DNA of 62,618 bases from Rhodospirillales bacterium. Its GTDB lineage: Bacteria > Pseudomonadota > Alphaproteobacteria > Rhodospirillales > JASLQF01. This document shows, one piece after another, positions 1-9,141 of this stretch. The translations under genes were made by a program, and so were the position numbers. Within the stretch, counting starts at the first letter, position 1. Each line of letters starts with the position of its first letter. The DNA is taken from positions 1 to 62,618 of the forward strand of contig JASLQF010000058.1 of assembly GCA_030744625.1 (NCBI GenBank). The letters are read 5' to 3'. The notes under the pieces are model-generated. The model made no database searches. It saw only the letters and a list, made by a program, of their open reading frames with translations, and was not told where the DNA came from.

Positions 1-1
1 G

Positions 2-70
2 GTCCCCCACGCCCTTCTCGTGGAGATGTTCACCGAGCACGGCGCGGGAACCCTGATCCGATCCCGCTAG
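2..70 (+). CDS. argB: Acetylglutamate kinase, C-terminal end only
   Basis: Only the last 22 codons and a TAG stop lie in the window. The peptide contains VPHALLVEMFTEHGAGTLI, which matches the C-terminus of acetylglutamate kinase, the enzyme that phosphorylates N-acetylglutamate in arginine biosynthesis. The assignment rests on this short tail plus context: in many alphaproteobacteria argB lies just upstream of the HAD nucleotidase and dapD/dapE genes that follow here. The rest of the gene is outside the window. Confidence 0.75.
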   Translation, partial: VPHALLVEMFTEHGAGTLIRSR

Positions 71-119
71 AGCAACCCCCGGTTAGTTTTACGCAGCGTA
101 ATGCCTATTCGACACTGTC

Positions 120-179
120 GGGTCTGAGACCCGCCCCTACAGTCCACAAATAGCGTAGGGGCCGGTCCCGGACCGGCCC
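120..179. repeat. Intergenic element of three nested hairpins
   Basis: Three palindromes are packed into 60 bases after argB. GGGTCTGAGACCC at 120-132 is a self-complementary hairpin. GCCCCTAC at 133-140 pairs with GTAGGGGC at 155-162. Positions 159-179 form a 21-base palindrome (GGGCCGGTCC arm) with only the central base unpaired. It looks like a REP/BIME-type dispersed repeat and could also stop transcription leaving argB. No second copy was seen in this window. Confidence 0.6.
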
Positions 180-212
180 GCTAGCGGTGATTACATCTAA
201 ACGGATAAGGCT

Positions 213-1340
213 CTAGTGTCCTGCTTCTGAAGTTTTGAGGATTGAAGATTGGGTTTCGGCGATTTTCAGGTTTGCCATGCAAAAGCGCTTGACGGCGCCG
301 AGGATATCGTCGGCGGACTTGGTCCAGCGGAATGGTTTTGGATTTTCGTTGACGGCGTCGATGTGGGCCTGGATGGCCTTTTCCAGTTCGTCGGTTGAGC
401 GATGGACGCCGCGACGCAGTTGCTTCTCCGTCAGCGCTGCGAAGACGCGCTCAACCTGATTAATCCATGAAGCACTGGTCGGCGTGAAGTGGACATGCCA
501 TCGCGACCGTTTGGCGAACCATGCCTTGATGGCCGGGGTCTTATGGGTAGCGACGTTGTCCATGACGATGTGGATATCGAGATCGCTCGGCACGTTGGCT
601 TCGATGGTGTTGAGGAAGGTCTTGAACTCCTTCGCCCGGTGACGCTTGAAGCATTGAGAGATGACCTCACCGCTGGCCGTGTCGAGCGCCGCGAACAGCG
701 ACAGGGTTCCGTGGCGGACATAATCGTGGCTGCGCCGCTCTGCTTGGCCAGGACGCATCGGCAACAGCGGCTGGGTTCGGTCGAGTGCCTGGATTTGGCT
801 CTTCTCATCGACACAAAGCACCAGCGCGCGTTGCGGCGGCGCCAAATAAAGGCCGACGATATCGCGGACCTTTTCGACAAAGAACGGATCGCTCGACAGC
901 TTGAAGGTCCGCGAACGATGTGGCTGAAGCCCAAAGGCCTGCCAGATGCGGTGGATCGTCGACGGCGCATGGCCGACCGAGCGCGCCATCGAGCGCAGCG
1001 ACCAGTGGGTGGCGTCCGGCGGCGTCTCTTCCAGCGTGCGGCGCACCGTCTCGGCGATGGCGTCGTCGCCGATGCGGCGCGGCGCGCCCGGGCGCGGCTC
1101 ATCGTAAAGTCCGTCCATGCGCCGTTCGGCAAAGCGCCGGCGCCATTTGCCGACCGTATCCGGCGCCGCCGCCAGCTCCACGGCAATCATCCTGTTCTCA
1201 AGTCCCTCGGCGGCCAGAAGGACAATCCGCGCCCGGCGCGCCAACCCCTGCCCCGTTCGCCGTCGTCGCGCCAATCCCTCTAGCTCGCGACGCTCCAGCG
1301 CCGACAAGTCAATCGATACCGCTATCCGGCCACGCCCCAT
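213..1340 (-). CDS. IS630-family transposase
   Basis: Protein of 375 residues that should catalyse cut-and-paste transposition into TA sites. The N-terminal third is a helix-turn-helix region that binds the inverted repeats; the rest is a DDE domain with all three acidic residues visible in LCVDEKSQ, IVMDNVATH and SWINQVE. The ATG at 1340 is chosen because GGAGG lies eight bases upstream; an upstream TTG at 1355 lacks such support. The last codons read through the left inverted repeat, and the TAG stop is completed by the flanking TA duplication, so the C-terminus is formed with the insertion site. Confidence 0.9.
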   Translation of the reverse strand: MGRGRIAVSIDLSALERRELEGLARRRRTGQGLARRARIVLLAAEGLENRMIAVELAAAPDTVGKWRRRFAERRMDGLYDEPRPGAPRRIGDDAIAETVRRTLEETPPDATHWSLRSMARSVGHAPSTIHRIWQAFGLQPHRSRTFKLSSDPFFVEKVRDIVGLYLAPPQRALVLCVDEKSQIQALDRTQPLLPMRPGQAERRSHDYVRHGTLSLFAALDTASGEVISQCFKRHRAKEFKTFLNTIEANVPSDLDIHIVMDNVATHKTPAIKAWFAKRSRWHVHFTPTSASWINQVERVFAALTEKQLRRGVHRSTDELEKAIQAHIDAVNENPKPFRWTKSADDILGAVKRFCMANLKIAETQSSILKTSEAGH

Positions 1341-1395
1341 CGACAAAACCTCCAATCATCAAAAATCAATCATAGAAACTTCGCGATCAGGACAC
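216..1395 (-). mobile_element. IS630-family insertion sequence, complete
   Basis: The element is bounded by related terminal inverted repeats: the left end reads GTGTCCTGCTTCTGAAGTTT and the right end, on the other strand, GTGTCCTGATCGCGAAGTTT. Each end is flanked by a TA (214-215 and 1396-1397), the target duplication typical of the IS630/Tc1/mariner group. It carries one intact transposase on the minus strand. Intact ends and an undamaged gene suggest recent or still possible activity. It sits between argB and the diguanylate cyclase gene and disrupts no recognisable gene. Confidence 0.85.
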
Positions 1396-1399
1396 TAGC

Positions 1400-1427
1400 G
1401 TCCTGGATCACTTGTCTGATCCAGGAC
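1400..1427. repeat. Short palindrome next to the IS630 right end
   Basis: GTCCTGGATCA at 1400-1410 is exactly repeated in inverse at 1417-1427, with a six-base loop. The motif resembles the IS630 terminus (TAGTGTCCTG) and recurs, in part, at 9127-9141 and 61070-61083. The IS seems to have inserted at the TA at the edge of this palindrome. It may be a miniature relative of the IS or a dispersed intergenic repeat. Confidence 0.6.
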
Positions 1428-1460
1428 ACTGGACGCGCGGCGTTCCCGCCTCCATTTCCC

Positions 1461-3176
1461 TTAACGGTCCCGGCCCGCCGCCCGGCCTTCCGCGGCCTTG
1501 GTGGGGTGTGGCGCCATCTCGAAGTCGCTCTTGCCCGAGCGCTTGACGGTGTACATGGCGGCATCGGCGCGCGCCACCAAATCGTCTAGGCTTTCGCCGT
1601 CCTCGGGATTGTAAAGGGCGACACCGACGGAAAGCCCCAGCGGATGCTTCTGGCTACCCGAGAAATGGGCCAGTTCCCGGCCCGCGGCGATGAGCGTGCG
1701 GGCGCGTTTCACCGCCACCTTCTCGGTGATGCCCTCGATCCACATGGCGAACTCGTCGCCGCCGTGCCGCGCGATCACGTCGCCCGGCCGCGAATGTTTG
1801 ATCAGCATGTCGCGGACGGCCAACAGCGCCTCGTCGCCCCGCTGGTGGCCGTGGGCGTCGTTGACCTGCTTGAAATTGTCGAGGTCCACGTAAAAAAGAG
1901 CGCTATGCCTGCCGCCGCGCTTCAGGCGCTTGAGCCGCCGCGGCAGCTCGTCCTCTAAAAGGGCGCGGCGGTTGAGCAACTCGGTGAGGGGATCGGTGCG
2001 CGACAGCCGGACGATCTTTTCGTGCTTGTCTATTTGGGCGTTGGCGACGCCCAAATGGCTGGCCACGTCGCCAAGGAGGATGTAGTCGTCGTCCTTCCAG
2101 TCTCCGCCTTCCTCGGCGTTCCAAAGCATCACGGCGCCGTTGACGGTGTCCTGGTAGCGGGTCGCCGCGGCCAGGAGTCGCTTGCGCGCGGTTTCGTGAT
2201 CGATGGTGCCGGGGGCCCCGGCGAGCCGCGTGAGAAAGGACTTCGAGACCTTGAACCCGTCCGCGTCGCCGTATTCCGCCGCCACGTCGAAGGTCTCAGA
2301 CGGCGCGCGGCGATAGATGCGGCACCCTTCCGCCTTCAGGGCGCGCGCCGTGGCGGCGGCGGCGGCGGAGAGCATGTTCCGCGGCTCCACTTCATCGCGG
2401 AACGTGCTGACCACGTGGCCGAGGAGCTGTTCGCGGTAGCGGGCGCGGGCCAGCGCGTCTTCCAAGGCGCGCGCCTCGGTGGCGTCACGGCACACGCCCC
2501 TGGCCCCGCGCCATCGGCCGTTGTCATCGAAAAGCGGGATGCAGGCCAGGATGACGCAGGCCTGCGTCCCATCGGCATGGCGCATCCAGATCTCGACTTC
2601 CTCGAGGGGGCTCTCGGTGGTGAAGGGCACCGGCGCATCGCTCGCCGTGTCCAGTATCAGTTCTGCGGGCCGCCGACCGACAAGATCGGCGGTGCTGTAG
2701 CCAAGCGCGCCGCGCGGCGACACGAAGACGAAAGTACCGTCGGCTCCCACCTCCCACGCGAAATCGCTCGACGCCTCGACCAGGTCCTTGTAGCGCTGGC
2801 GCGATTCGACGAGCGCGTCGCGCACGTAATGGCCGAGCGTCAGGTCGCGGGCGAGGACGAGCAGGCTGCTTCCGGAAAGGACCGGCACCACGGTGATCTC
2901 CTGAACCGCGCCGCCCCCGGCGCCGGGCAGGGATAGGGTACCGTTGGCGACCGACTGTCCGGCCACCGCGGTTGCGATGAGGGCCGCGATCTCCGGCGAG
3001 TCGCCCCGCTGCAAAAGGGCTCGGACGGCGGCGCCCCGGGCGTTGGCGGCGATCACCCCGCCATCCGGGCGCACCAGCACGGCGGGGCCGGGGCACCCGG
3101 TGACCAGCGTCTCCGCTGCTGCCGCGCCGGCGTCCTCGTTCGCCTTCCGTGGTTTGGCCGATTTATCCTTGCTCAT
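1461..3176 (-). CDS. Diguanylate cyclase with PAS and GAF sensor domains
   Basis: Protein of 571 residues expected to make cyclic di-GMP from two GTP in response to a signal. A PAS domain spans about residues 115-235, followed by a GAF-like region to about 380 and a GGDEF domain to about 555. The catalytic signature GGDEF is intact at about residues 471-475. There is no EAL or HD-GYP domain, so no built-in phosphodiesterase, and no clear membrane segment. The ATG at 3176 (MSKDKSAK) is preferred over an in-frame TTG 69 bases upstream, although no strong ribosome-binding site precedes either. It is transcribed away from the HAD gene. The sensed signal cannot be read from the sequence. Confidence 0.85.
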   Translation of the reverse strand: MSKDKSAKPRKANEDAGAAAAETLVTGCPGPAVLVRPDGGVIAANARGAAVRALLQRGDSPEIAALIATAVAGQSVANGTLSLPGAGGGAVQEITVVPVLSGSSLLVLARDLTLGHYVRDALVESRQRYKDLVEASSDFAWEVGADGTFVFVSPRGALGYSTADLVGRRPAELILDTASDAPVPFTTESPLEEVEIWMRHADGTQACVILACIPLFDDNGRWRGARGVCRDATEARALEDALARARYREQLLGHVVSTFRDEVEPRNMLSAAAAATARALKAEGCRIYRRAPSETFDVAAEYGDADGFKVSKSFLTRLAGAPGTIDHETARKRLLAAATRYQDTVNGAVMLWNAEEGGDWKDDDYILLGDVASHLGVANAQIDKHEKIVRLSRTDPLTELLNRRALLEDELPRRLKRLKRGGRHSALFYVDLDNFKQVNDAHGHQRGDEALLAVRDMLIKHSRPGDVIARHGGDEFAMWIEGITEKVAVKRARTLIAAGRELAHFSGSQKHPLGLSVGVALYNPEDGESLDDLVARADAAMYTVKRSGKSDFEMAPHPTKAAEGRAAGRDR

Positions 3177-3333
3177 CAAACCATTCGCGTGTTGGCGAGG
3201 TGTCGCTACATGATGACATTGCCCCAGATGGCGGTGTGCCCTCAACTAGTGAATACGTATATGGGGCCCGCGAAATGCCGGCGCGGCGGCGATTGAGCTT
3301 GCCAGAAGGCCGGCGGGAGCCCACTAATTGGCC

Positions 3334-4041
3334 ATGAACGATTCCGACAAGTCGCCGCGCCGCGAGGCCGCCGCCGGCCTTCGCGAGGCCGCGGCCTGGT
3401 TGTTCGACCTGGACAACACACTTTACCCGCCCTCGAACAACGTATTCCGGCAAATCGAGAAGCGCATGACCGAATACGTGGCGACCTACCTTGGTGTCGA
3501 CCTGGAGGAGGCTTTCGCCGTTCAGAAGCGCTACTTTCGGGAGTTTGGCACGACCATGCGCGGCATGATGAGCCGCCACGGCATGGACCCGGCGCCGTTT
3601 CTCGAATTTGTTCATACCATCGACCTCGGCGACATGGCGCCGAGTCCGTCGTTGGACGCGGCGTTGGGCCGCCTGCCGGGGCGCAAGCTTATCTTCACCA
3701 ATGCATCCGCCGCCCACGCCGGCCGGGTCATGGAGCGTCTCGGCGTGAGCCATCATTTCGACGATGTATTCGATATCGCCGATGCCGAGTACGCCCCCAA
3801 GCCCGAACCCTCGGTCTATAGCAAACTCGTCGAACGGCATCGGCTGGACCCGGCGAGGACAGTGATGATCGAAGACATGGTGCACAATTTGGAGCCCGCC
3901 GCGGCGCTTGGCATGACCACGGTCTGGCTGCCCCCGGGGCCGCGGCCGGAACCGCACGAATCGGAATTCAGCTACGTCGATCACGTCATCGACGACCTGG
4001 TCGGCTGGCTTGAAGAGGTGGCGGCGGGCGCCGGCGACTGA
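3334..4041 (+). CDS. HAD-family pyrimidine 5'-nucleotidase
   Basis: Protein of 235 residues of the haloacid dehalogenase superfamily, most like the SDT1/PPM1-type pyrimidine 5'-nucleotidases that dephosphorylate nucleoside monophosphates. Motif I is FDLDNTLYP, motif II lies in IFTNAS, and motif III/IV residues are in KPEPSVYSKL and MIEDMVHN. The ATG at 3334 is taken; an in-frame TTG two codons upstream is possible. This gene commonly lies between argB and dapD in alphaproteobacteria, as here. The substrate is inferred from family membership only. Confidence 0.8.
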   Translation: MNDSDKSPRREAAAGLREAAAWLFDLDNTLYPPSNNVFRQIEKRMTEYVATYLGVDLEEAFAVQKRYFREFGTTMRGMMSRHGMDPAPFLEFVHTIDLGDMAPSPSLDAALGRLPGRKLIFTNASAAHAGRVMERLGVSHHFDDVFDIADAEYAPKPEPSVYSKLVERHRLDPARTVMIEDMVHNLEPAAALGMTTVWLPPGPRPEPHESEFSYVDHVIDDLVGWLEEVAAGAGD

Positions 4042-4148
4042 ACGCCGCCCGCCGTGTTGACAGCCCGCATCCCCTGGACCATTGTCTCAAGCCGTCACCC
4101 ATATGTTAGTTTCCATCCACTAGGATCCTCCTTGCGGCCGTTCCCGCC

Positions 4149-4994
4149 ATGAATCACACCGATTTGCAATCCCCCATCGAAGCCGCCTGGGAGGCGCGCG
4201 AGACCATCGGACCGGAAACCGAGGGCGCCGTGCGCGAGGCGGTGTCAGAGGCGCTCGGCCTTCTCGATTCGGGCGCGGCGCGGGTCGCCGAAAAGATCGA
4301 CGGCGGCCAGTGGCATGTCAACGAGTGGCTCAAGAAGGCGGTGCTTCTGTCGTTTCGCCTGAACGACATGGCGCCCATCGCCGGGGGACCGGGGCGCGCC
4401 GCCTGGTTCGACAAGGTGCCTTCCAAGTTCGACGGCTGGGATGAGGCGCGCTTCCGCTCGGCGGGCTTCCGCGCCGTGCCCAACTGTACCGTGCGCCATT
4501 CCGCCTATCTCGCGCCCGGCGTCATTCTCATGCCGTGTTTCGTCAACCTCGGCGCCTACGTGGACAGCGGCACCATGATCGACACCTGGGCCACCGTCGG
4601 CTCCTGCGCCCAAATCGGCAAGAACTGTCACATTTCCGGCGGTGCCGGCATCGGCGGCGTGCTGGAGCCGCTGCAGGCCGGTCCGGTGGTCATCGAGGAC
4701 AACTGCTTCATCGGCGCCCGCTCCGAGGTCGCCGAGGGTGTCGTCGTCGAGGAGGGCGCGGTACTTTCCATGGGCGTCTACATCGGCGCCTCCACCAAGA
4801 TCGTCGACCGCGCCACCGGCGAGGTCCGTTTCGGCCGGGTGCCGGCCTACTCGGTGGTCGTTCCGGGCGCGCTCCCGGGCAAGCCGCTGGCCGACGGCGA
4901 GCCGGGGCCGGGGCTCTACTGCGCTGTCATCGTCAAGCGGGTGGACGAGGGAACCCGCGCCAAAACCTCAATCAACGAGCTGCTACGCGATTGA
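4149..4994 (+). CDS. dapD: Tetrahydrodipicolinate N-succinyltransferase
   Basis: Protein of 281 residues that transfers succinyl from succinyl-CoA to tetrahydrodipicolinate, the fourth-from-last step group in the succinylase route to meso-diaminopimelate and lysine. The N-terminal part is helical; the centre is a left-handed beta-helix of hexapeptide repeats (for example the run around [12 protein letters not shown] and [11 protein letters not shown]). Length fits the family. The stop overlaps the TTG start of dapE by three bases, so the two are translated together. Cytoplasmic, normally a trimer. Confidence 0.95.
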   Translation: MNHTDLQSPIEAAWEARETIGPETEGAVREAVSEALGLLDSGAARVAEKIDGGQWHVNEWLKKAVLLSFRLNDMAPIAGGPGRAAWFDKVPSKFDGWDEARFRSAGFRAVPNCTVRHSAYLAPGVILMPCFVNLGAYVDSGTMIDTWATVGSCAQIGKNCHISGGAGIGGVLEPLQAGPVVIEDNCFIGARSEVAEGVVVEEGAVLSMGVYIGASTKIVDRATGEVRFGRVPAYSVVVPGALPGKPLADGEPGPGLYCAVIVKRVDEGTRAKTSINELLRD

Positions 4995-6151
4995 CCCAGA
5001 CCATCGACCCGCTCGAGCTCGCCCAGGCGCTCATCCGCTGTCCCAGCGTCACGCCCGAGGACGCGGGGGCGCTTGGCGTATTGCAGGATGCCCTCGAGGG
5101 GTTGGGATTCGCCTGCCACCGCCTCGTCTTCTCGGCGCCGGGCACGGCCGATGTGGACAACCTCTATGCCCGCCTCGGCGACGGTGCCCCCAACTTCTGT
5201 TTCGCCGGCCACACCGACGTGGTGCCGGTGGGCGATGCGGCGGCGTGGACGGTGGATCCCTTCGGCGCCGAGGTCATCGAAGGCCGCCTTCATGGCCGCG
5301 GCGCCGTCGACATGAAGTGCGCCATCGCGTGTTTCGTGGCTGCCGCGGCGCGCTTTCTCGCCGACCGCGGGTCCGGCTTCGGCGGCTCCCTAAGCCTGCT
5401 GATTACCGGCGACGAGGAAGGCCCGGCCGTCAACGGCACGGCCAAGGTCCTCGACTGGCTGGCCGGGCGCGGCGAGGCACTCGACGCCTGCCTGGTCGGC
5501 GAGCCCACCAATCCCGAGCACCTCGGCGAAATGATCAAGATCGGCCGCCGTGGCAGCCTCAACGGCACGCTCACGGTGTTCGGGACCCAGGGACACACGG
5601 CCTATCCCCACCTCGCCGACAACCCGCTGCCGCGCCTGCTCGCCACGCTGGCGGCGATCACCGGGAAGCCCCTTGATGACGGCACGGAGCACTTCCCGCC
5701 CTCGGGCATCGAGGTCACCTCCATTGACGTGGGGAACGAGGCGGCCAACGTGATCCCGGCCAGCGGCCGGGCGCGCTTCAATATCCGTTACAACGACCGC
5801 CATGACGGCGCCGGCCTCGAGCAATGGCTGCGGGCGTGCTGCGACGCGGTCGGGGGGGCTTACCAGCTCGACATCGAGGTTTCCGGGGAGGCCTTTCTGA
5901 CCCCGCCCGGCCCCTTGAGCGACATCGTCGCCGCCGCCGTCGAGGGCGTCACCGGGCGGAGGCCCGAGCTCGGCACCACCGGCGGCACCTCGGACGCGCG
6001 CTTCATCAAGGACCACTGCCCGGTGGTGGAATTCGGGATGATCAACCAGACGGCGCACAAGGTCGACGAATTCGCGGCGCTTTCCGATATCGCCATGCTC
6101 ACCGGTGTCTATCAGGCCGTGCTCGAGCGTTTCTTCGAACAACCATCGTGA
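4991..6151 (+). CDS. dapE: Succinyl-diaminopimelate desuccinylase
   Basis: Protein of 386 residues, an M20-family zinc hydrolase that removes succinate from N-succinyl-L,L-diaminopimelate. Metal and catalytic residues are visible in [22 protein letters not shown] and [12 protein letters not shown], and the dimerisation domain is in the middle. The start is a TTG at 4991 that overlaps the dapD stop; the protein then begins [19 protein letters not shown], as family members do, and no ATG fits. It ends in TGATG, overlapping the next gene by one base. Confidence 0.93.
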   Translation: MTQTIDPLELAQALIRCPSVTPEDAGALGVLQDALEGLGFACHRLVFSAPGTADVDNLYARLGDGAPNFCFAGHTDVVPVGDAAAWTVDPFGAEVIEGRLHGRGAVDMKCAIACFVAAAARFLADRGSGFGGSLSLLITGDEEGPAVNGTAKVLDWLAGRGEALDACLVGEPTNPEHLGEMIKIGRRGSLNGTLTVFGTQGHTAYPHLADNPLPRLLATLAAITGKPLDDGTEHFPPSGIEVTSIDVGNEAANVIPASGRARFNIRYNDRHDGAGLEQWLRACCDAVGGAYQLDIEVSGEAFLTPPGPLSDIVAAAVEGVTGRRPELGTTGGTSDARFIKDHCPVVEFGMINQTAHKVDEFAALSDIAMLTGVYQAVLERFFEQPS

Positions 6152-6717
6152 TGCCGACGGCGAGCGAAACGCTCAAAGCCCTCTACGGCGCCTACCGGCT
6201 GGCCCGCCTAGATGCCGGGGGGATGGCCTATTTCGACAGCTCGATCGGCGGTTTCTGGCGTTCGTTCTTCGCCGCCGTCATGGTGGCGCCTTTTTACGCG
6301 CTGTTGCTGCAGATGCGTTACGAGACAGGGGCGGTGGCCGCCAGCGCGGGGAGATTCGCGGCGGTCGAGATCATCGCCTACGTCATCGCCTGGGTTGCCT
6401 TCCCCCTGGCCATGGTGAGCGTGGCGCGCGTGCTGGAGCGCGAGGAACGCTACCTGGGCTACATCGTCGCCTACAACTGGGCGGCGGTGTTGCAGAACGC
6501 CCTCTACCTGCCCATCGCCATGATCGGGGTGGCCGGCGGGATGGGCGCCGGATCGGCCAACGCCGCCGGCCTCGTCGCCCTCTTCCTCATCCTCGGCTAC
6601 TCGTGGTTCGTGGCGCGCACGGCGCTTGCCGTGGGCGCCGGCACCGCCGCCATCGTCGTCGCCCTCGACCTGGTGTTGGGGATCGTCATCAACAGCGTCG
6701 CCGAGAGCATGCTGTAG
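6151..6717 (+). CDS. Hypothetical membrane protein downstream of dapE
   Basis: Protein of 188 residues with about five predicted membrane segments: residues 32-52, 67-93, 101-131, 140-160 and 165-185. The only clearly polar stretches are the first 30 residues and the loop around VLEREERYLGY. Its ATG overlaps the dapE stop, so it is the third gene of the dapD-dapE operon. No family could be named from the sequence. Small membrane proteins are often found at this place in Rhodospirillales, but the function is unknown. Confidence 0.7.
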   Translation: MPTASETLKALYGAYRLARLDAGGMAYFDSSIGGFWRSFFAAVMVAPFYALLLQMRYETGAVAASAGRFAAVEIIAYVIAWVAFPLAMVSVARVLEREERYLGYIVAYNWAAVLQNALYLPIAMIGVAGGMGAGSANAAGLVALFLILGYSWFVARTALAVGAGTAAIVVALDLVLGIVINSVAESML

Positions 6718-6742
6718 GGGACGGGAGTTCGTGGGCGCGTCC

Positions 6743-7054
6743 TCACACCTCAGTGGTGCCGGGAAACGCCGGTAGGCTGTCCATCAGGTGCTGCAGGAAC
6801 AGGTGCAAGGCCTGGAGGCCGATGAAGATGAGGAACGTCGGCGTCGTCAGAAACCCCACCACCGACAACAGGACACCGAAGACCCCCCACCCCGCCTGTC
6901 CGATGAACATGGCGGCGACGCTGAAGACGAACGCCAGGGGCACGAAGACGAGGCCGCTGGCGAAAATGCCGGCGATGCCGAAGCCCACCGCCAGGTAGCC
7001 GACGATGGGCCGCTTGGCCGGCTCCGGCGTCAATTTCAGTTCCATTTGGGCCAT
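6743..7054 (-). CDS. Small hypothetical membrane protein
   Basis: Protein of 103 residues with a short cytoplasmic-type start (MAQMELKLTPEPAKRP) and three hydrophobic segments at about residues 18-40, 42-65 and 68-90. It converges on the dapE-linked membrane gene, their stops being about 25 bases apart. It lies upstream of truA on the same strand reading away from it. The layout is like small DUF4190-type proteins, but I cannot assign a family with confidence. Confidence 0.6.
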   Translation of the reverse strand: MAQMELKLTPEPAKRPIVGYLAVGFGIAGIFASGLVFVPLAFVFSVAAMFIGQAGWGVFGVLLSVVGFLTTPTFLIFIGLQALHLFLQHLMDSLPAFPGTTEV

Positions 7055-7139
7055 GGGAGTGTGTTCGGCACTTGGCGGGGGGCGGCGAGTATAGGCGCGG
7101 CGCCTCTCGGGGACAACGGAGGCGGCGGCGTCCGCCCCT

Positions 7140-7877
7140 TCAATAAACCACCTCCACCAGATAGAGCCCGCAGGCCGGCGCCGTTGGGCCGCCCGCCGCG
7201 CGGTCGCGTGCCTCGAGCGCGGCGCGCACGTCGTCCGCCGTCCACTTGCCGGCGCCTACCCGCTCAAGGGTTCCCACGAAGTTGCGCACCTGGTGGTGAA
7301 GAAAGGAACGGGCCCGCGCTTTGATGCGAATCTCGTCGTCGGCGCGCTCGACCTCCAGGGTGTCCAGGGTCTTGATCGGTGATTTCGCCTGGCAGCCGGA
7401 GGCGCGGAAGGTGGTGAAGTCGTGGCGGCCCACAAGCAGGCGGGCCGCTTCGGCCATGGCGTCGGCGTCGAGGGCCGCCGGCAGCCACCAGGCGCGGCCG
7501 CGCTCGAGGGTGGGCGGCGCCGCCCGGTTGACGATGCGATAGCGGTAGGCGCGCTGGCGCGCCGACAGGCGGGCGTGAAACTCTTCGCCGACGGTCTCCG
7601 CCGTGAGAACCGCGGCGGCCGCCGGCTTGAGGTGAAAATTCAGGGCATCGCGAACGGTGTCGGGAGGATGGGCGCGCTCCAGGTCGAAGTGGACGACCTG
7701 GCCCAGGGCATGGACGCCCGAATCCGTGCGCCCGGCCGCGAAGGTGGTGGCCGTTTGGCCGCAAAACCGTTCGATGGCTTCTTCCAGCACCTGCTGGACG
7801 CTGAGGCCGTTTTCCTGGCGCTGCCATCCAACGAAACCGGCGCCGTCGTATTCCAGGATGATCTTGTAGCGCGGCAT
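7140..7877 (-). CDS. truA: tRNA pseudouridine(38-40) synthase
   Basis: Protein of 245 residues that isomerises uridines 38-40 in the tRNA anticodon arm. The catalytic aspartate is in the family motif [13 protein letters not shown], and the N-terminus [20 protein letters not shown] is typical. The ATG at 7877 is chosen (another ATG lies two codons upstream); an apparent 37-residue extension upstream is not supported. truA next to dapE and near fmt/def is a conserved alphaproteobacterial order. Confidence 0.95.
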   Translation of the reverse strand: MPRYKIILEYDGAGFVGWQRQENGLSVQQVLEEAIERFCGQTATTFAAGRTDSGVHALGQVVHFDLERAHPPDTVRDALNFHLKPAAAAVLTAETVGEEFHARLSARQRAYRYRIVNRAAPPTLERGRAWWLPAALDADAMAEAARLLVGRHDFTTFRASGCQAKSPIKTLDTLEVERADDEIRIKARARSFLHHQVRNFVGTLERVGAGKWTADDVRAALEARDRAAGGPTAPACGLYLVEVVY

Positions 7878-8040
7878 GCCCATTTGTAGCCGGAGTGCGC
7901 CGGGGCTTCGACCGTTTTGTTGGGCCGCCCGGCCGCGTCGATTTTCACTACTCTGGAGAGAATAGACTTCCCCCTCAATGCTCCGCATCTGGTAGAGTCA
8001 CCGCTTGGGTCGGGGCGTGGCCGAAGAGGTTGTTTGAAAT

Positions 8041-9102
8041 ATGGCTACAATGGCGGAACTCGAAAGTGTGCGGGATCTCTCGGAAGAGGGGGACGAGGAT
8101 CGGGATTCTCTTCACGCCTTGCCGCTATACATCATCCCCTTCGAGACACCGGCGGTCAAACGGGCGCGGATGGTCAAGAACGCGCGTCTGGAAAGCATGG
8201 TCGAGTTCTTCAAGGGTGAAAAATCAGGCAGCGGCCAGATGGAGATCGCCCACGTCGGACCGGAGTTCGGCTGGGAACCCAATACACCCAACCCGGATTG
8301 GATCATCCTGCGCAAGCTCGGCAAGTTGGCGAGCTTGGATGTCTATAGTCTGCGTGTCACGCTCCGCGAGCATGGAATTCCGGTCAACGACTTCGCCGAA
8401 CTCAAGCTCTCGGAAAGCAAGAGCAAGGAACTCACCGGTTACATGACGGCCTTCACCCGCCCCTTGATGGTCGAAATCTACGGCGGTGACGACATGAATA
8501 TCCAGAGCTTCGAGGACGTGCTCGCGCTGTTCATGGACCCGGACGTCGAGAAGGTGCGCCAGAAACTCAAGATGATGGCGCGCAAGCTGGAGATCAAGGT
8601 CGAGGACATCCCCCGTTTCATGGAGGATTACGGCGATATCTTCCTGTCCCTATCCTACTACCGGCAGGCTTTGGACCAAATTACACCCATCGCCAAGGGG
8701 TTCCTGGAGTCCCTCGATGAACTCAGGGAGAACTGGCAGCTCAAGAGCGATCCCGGTCTCATGCAGTCGTGCGATCTGATGGAAACTTTCGTCAAGCGCC
8801 ACTTCTCCGCCCTCAATCGGCGCTTCCTCAAGTTCGACCGCGAAACCAAGGACATGTGGAGCGAAATCACCGCCCAGCGTTTTCGCCGCGTCGAAAGGAT
8901 GATCGAGTCCTACCACACGAACATCGGTGGCGTTCTGTGCGCCATGACGCTGAAGATGAACGCGTGGGCCGAATTGTTTCCCAACAAGACGTCGGGCGGC
9001 CTGCGCCGGCGCGCCGAGTTCATCATGTCCGAGATGAGACAGGGCATCGACACCATCCAGATGATCGAGGAGTCGACGCCGCTCGACGAGTTCAAGGAAT
9101 AG
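8041..9102 (+). CDS. Conserved protein of unknown function
   Basis: Protein of 353 residues, acidic at both ends and rich in predicted helix, with no signal peptide or membrane segment. I recognise no domain. Features that can be seen: an early stretch PLYIIPFETPAVKRARMVKN, a central helical region with repeated K/R-E pairs (KKLKMMARKLEIKVEDI type), and a C-terminal helical region with conserved-looking W and C residues (MTLKMNAWAELFPNKT). It stands alone, divergent from truA, with GAAGAGG upstream of the ATG. Codon use matches the neighbours, so it looks native and expressed. Confidence 0.6.
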   Translation: MATMAELESVRDLSEEGDEDRDSLHALPLYIIPFETPAVKRARMVKNARLESMVEFFKGEKSGSGQMEIAHVGPEFGWEPNTPNPDWIILRKLGKLASLDVYSLRVTLREHGIPVNDFAELKLSESKSKELTGYMTAFTRPLMVEIYGGDDMNIQSFEDVLALFMDPDVEKVRQKLKMMARKLEIKVEDIPRFMEDYGDIFLSLSYYRQALDQITPIAKGFLESLDELRENWQLKSDPGLMQSCDLMETFVKRHFSALNRRFLKFDRETKDMWSEITAQRFRRVERMIESYHTNIGGVLCAMTLKMNAWAELFPNKTSGGLRRRAEFIMSEMRQGIDTIQMIEESTPLDEFKE

Positions 9103-9126
9103 AGTCTTGGCGTCTTAGACCAATAC

Positions 9127-9141
9127 GATCCAGGACACTAG
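9127..9141. repeat. Copy of the CTAGTGTCCTGGATC motif at the amidase stop
   Basis: The plus strand reads GATCCAGGACACTAG, the same 15-base motif as at the edge of the IS630 element and at 61070. On the minus strand its TAG is the amidase stop codon. A degraded inverted partner (GTCTTAGACC) lies just to the left at 9111-9120, so it may be a worn copy of the palindrome at 1400-1427. Confidence 0.55.
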
